From assembly GCA_003164305.1 (NCBI GenBank), contig PLSZ01000359.1, positions 1-7,421 of the forward strand: 7,421 nt of DNA, given 5' to 3'. The DNA comes from Acetobacteraceae bacterium (GTDB lineage: Bacteria > Pseudomonadota > Alphaproteobacteria > Acetobacterales > Acetobacteraceae). Every line of letters begins with the position of its first letter. The stretch's first letter is position 1. The notes below the pieces were generated by a model. That model was not told the origin of the DNA. It saw nothing but the letters and a program-made list of their open reading frames with translations, and did no database searches. Shown piece after piece: positions 6,333 through 7,421 of the stretch. Made by a program: the position numbers and the translations under genes.

Positions 6333-6484
6333 AGCCACACAGCGAGAGCGAGAATACTCCAAAACAGCACTGAAAACGCCAACGCTAACCCGATGCCACG
6401 CGCCGGACAAAGGTCGTCCCGATGACGAGTGAAACAGCTGGATGCTTTGGTTGCTTCTCGGTCTGAACAGGTGGCATCCGTCAA
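6329..6484 (-). CDS. Possible small single-span membrane protein
   Basis: Open frame of 51 residues from a TTG start at 6484, preceded by GGAGG (6490-6494) with five bases between. The protein has a hydrophilic N-terminal half with three Cys, a charged RHRDDLCPARG segment, and a C-terminal hydrophobic helix (IGLALAFSVLFWSILALAVW) that would span the membrane. A D-D-x-C/A-x-ARG segment before a terminal hydrophobic helix recalls small membrane proteins of prophages and accessory regions, but I cannot name a family. The same frame is open back to ATG 6613. Its stop overlaps the TAA of the transposase remnant on the other strand. A 31-codon open frame (6429-6521) runs on the opposite strand, so the coding direction is not certain. 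Confidence 0.35.
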   Translation of the reverse strand: MTDATCSDREATKASSCFTRHRDDLCPARGIGLALAFSVLFWSILALAVWL

Positions 6485-6557
6485 ACCACCCTCCGCCAAG
6501 CCGGAGAAATTTCGCGCCTGATGAACCGATCCGCTTTCGCCAGGATGGCATCCCCGT

Positions 6558-6575
6558 GAAGGACCGCGGTCCTTC
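6558..6575. repeat. 18-bp perfect palindrome
   Basis: GAAGGACCGCGGTCCTTC is identical to its reverse complement with no spacer. It continues CGAGACC on the right. Palindromic repeats built on CCTTCGAGAC and CAGGATG cores are common between genes in several alphaproteobacteria, and CAGGATGG occurs just left at 6541-6548, so this may be a truncated copy of such an element. It could also be a protein binding site. Confidence 0.4.
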
Positions 6576-6734
6576 GAGACCATTTTGGCGCTGGTAGGTA
6601 CTATCATGTCCATAACCTGGAATTACGGTAGGGAACCTGTCATTTACATGATTCAGCAAATTCCGGCAGGCTCGGATTCTACGTATTTCAAATAATTCCG
6701 GTGACCAGTTGAGCTTCGGGGCGAAATCGGTCGC
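6576..6734. other. Relatively AT-rich stretch upstream of the orphan-gene promoter
   Basis: This stretch, including ATTTCAAATAATTCC near 6685-6699, is visibly less GC-rich than the pilus operon. The minus strand is open here as part of a 212-codon frame, but with no recognisable protein and no ribosome site. I see no gene in it. It probably contains sequence upstream of the promoter at 6735-6743. Confidence 0.3.
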
Positions 6735-6743
6735 TGGTATAAT
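6735..6743 (+). promoter_or_regulatory. Extended -10 sigma-70-type promoter
   Basis: TGGTATAAT is a perfect extended -10 (TGn plus TATAAT). The -35 position is poor: TTCGGG at 6715-6720 with 17-bp spacing, and TTGAGC at 6709-6714 is too far. An extended -10 can work without a good -35. Transcription would begin near 6750, on the edge of the CGTTCA-A-TGAACG palindrome, leaving a leader of about 150 bases before the ATG at 6904. Confidence 0.55.
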
Positions 6744-6754
6744 ATCCGCGTTTT

Positions 6755-6767
6755 CGTTCAATGAACG
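6755..6767. promoter_or_regulatory. 13-bp palindrome at the predicted transcription start (possible operator)
   Basis: CGTTCAATGAACG has perfect six-base arms around one central base and lies 12-24 bases after the TATAAT hexamer. A repressor bound here would block initiation. In RNA it could not form a stable hairpin because the loop is one base, so a DNA site is the better reading. Function is inferred. Confidence 0.35.
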
Positions 6768-6903
6768 CGTTACGGGTAAAGAAGGTTCCATTTCTGTCAG
6801 GTAATCTTATTTTTTTATCGTGGCCCTGAGTATATTCCGAACCTGTCTCTCAGGACTGGATCCCGTATGTTGTCGGTGGTCCGATCTTCACGCGGGAGGG
6901 GGC

Positions 6904-7200
6904 ATGCAAAATCCTGATAAGGCGGCGGTGACGTTTCAATTCGATGCGCATGAAGATCTTTCTGGACGTCGTATGCGTCGTCTTGGAGAGAAAGTGCTCC
7001 GCGCGTTCGATCAGGCGTGCGAGCACCGCGACATTGATGCCGCATGGCGGTTGTTGACACTTTATGAGGCGATAGCCACACGTCAGCCAATCACGTTACG
7101 GTCAGGTCGCCGTCAGGAATTGAATGCTCTGATCCAGGCGCACAGGATGCTATGGACCCTTATCGGTACGGGCCTCACGCGGCAGCGGGCCGATACCTGA
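6904..7200 (+). CDS. Small helical conserved-type protein of unknown function (98 residues)
   Basis: Soluble, probably all-alpha protein with no signal peptide or membrane segment. The centre reads LGEKVLRAFDQACEHRDID (27-45), AAWRLLTLYEAIATRQP (46-62), then RSGRRQELNALIQAHRMLW (66-84). This resembles a family of small alphaproteobacterial proteins with an AF-x-QAC-x-x-x-D-x-x-x-A-x-x-LL ... E ... R-x-P ... RR ... L-x-x-AH-x-x-LW pattern, which I recall as uncharacterised, so I give no function. Start: ATG 6904 follows GGGAGGGGG (6894-6902), a strong purine-rich ribosome site with short spacing. The frame is open back to GTG 6820, but that start has only a T-rich upstream and adds a sequence unlike the family. 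It stands alone, with an extended -10 promoter about 160 bases upstream, and converges with the partial gene at the right edge. Confidence 0.7.
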   Translation: MQNPDKAAVTFQFDAHEDLSGRRMRRLGEKVLRAFDQACEHRDIDAAWRLLTLYEAIATRQPITLRSGRRQELNALIQAHRMLWTLIGTGLTRQRADT

Positions 7201-7284
7201 TTTGGTTCGTGCCACGCGGTCGGGCTCTCTCCAGGGAACGCTCCGGCGGCAAGAGCCTTCGCACCCTGTTTGTCGCGCCTTCGC

Positions 7285-7421
7285 TTAAAGCAACAAAGAG
7301 CCTCGCGCGGGGCTTATCATCCAGGTGCCGGCGACGATCGTCATTACGATAACGCAAGGGACAATCGCGAGCCAGGTTCCGGTGGCCGCGAGAGCTCCGG
7401 TGCCGGCCCAGCCGATCGATG
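7285..7421 (-). CDS. C-terminal end of a hydrophobic, probably membrane, protein (partial)
   Basis: A frame open from the right edge of the window to TAA at 7287-7285 gives 44 residues, from SIGWAGTGALAATGTW through LAIVPCVIVMTIVAGTWMI to SPARGSLLL. The continuous hydrophobic run of about 30 residues looks like one long or two short membrane helices, and codons are largely G/C-ending as in the neighbouring genes. The start lies outside the window, or the gene is a very short membrane protein beginning just beyond it. Family unknown. The 84 bp between it and the convergent 98-residue gene contain no clear intrinsic terminator. Confidence 0.45.
   Translation of the reverse strand, partial: SIGWAGTGALAATGTWLAIVPCVIVMTIVAGTWMISPARGSLLL

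Noticed and set aside
6153..6791. 212-codon minus-strand frame
   Set aside because: It runs antisense through the transposase remnant and overlaps the small membrane frame in another phase. It has no domain and no ribosome site.
7214..7330. Intrinsic terminator between the two convergent right-end genes
   Set aside because: GGCTCT/AGAGCC has a 23-base loop, and the AGCC/GGCT stem near 7300-7313 is short. Neither is followed by a T tract.

Overview
The window looks like a chromosomal piece of a high-GC alphaproteobacterium. Codons are G/C-ending, an intergenic palindrome built on GATCCCCGGG-type arms resembles elements scattered through alphaproteobacterial genomes, and the small orphan gene on the right resembles proteins I associate with Rhodospirillales/Acetobacteraceae. 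The taxon is an inference from style; no marker gene is present.

Positions 1-5523, about three quarters of the window, hold one minus-strand operon, read right to left: spore-coat-U (SCPU) pilin 1 (5523-4942), periplasmic chaperone (4931-4194), SCPU pilin 2 (4109-3525), outer-membrane usher (3521-861) and a two-domain SCPU tip subunit (864-1). This is an archaic (sigma) chaperone-usher pilus of the Csu type. The chaperone folds and caps subunits in the periplasm, the usher threads them through the outer membrane, the two single-domain pilins build the shaft, and the two-domain protein caps the tip. The tip protein lacks a donor strand before its first domain but has one between its domains, which is what a terminal subunit should look like. 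Spacing varies: 10 bp (pilin 1/chaperone), 84 bp with a strong hairpin (chaperone/pilin 2), a 3-bp or about 210-bp gap containing a large palindromic repeat (pilin 2/usher, depending on the usher start), and a 4-bp ATGA overlap (usher/tip).

Positions 5524-6903 are mostly a gene-poor, worn region. It contains the operon's upstream region, two weak small open frames, a decayed N-terminal piece of an IS1380-type transposase (6174-6332), a possible 51-residue membrane protein on the minus strand (6484-6329), an 18-bp perfect palindrome, and an extended -10 promoter (6735-6743) facing right.

Positions 6904-7200 encode a 98-residue helical protein of unknown function, apparently driven by that promoter. 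The right edge carries the C-terminal end of a hydrophobic protein on the minus strand (stop at 7285-7287), convergent with it.

The core system is a known type. The points that deserve a second look are the palindromic element sitting in the open frame upstream of the usher signal peptide, the unusually long leaders of both shaft pilins, and the pilin gene placed between chaperone and usher.
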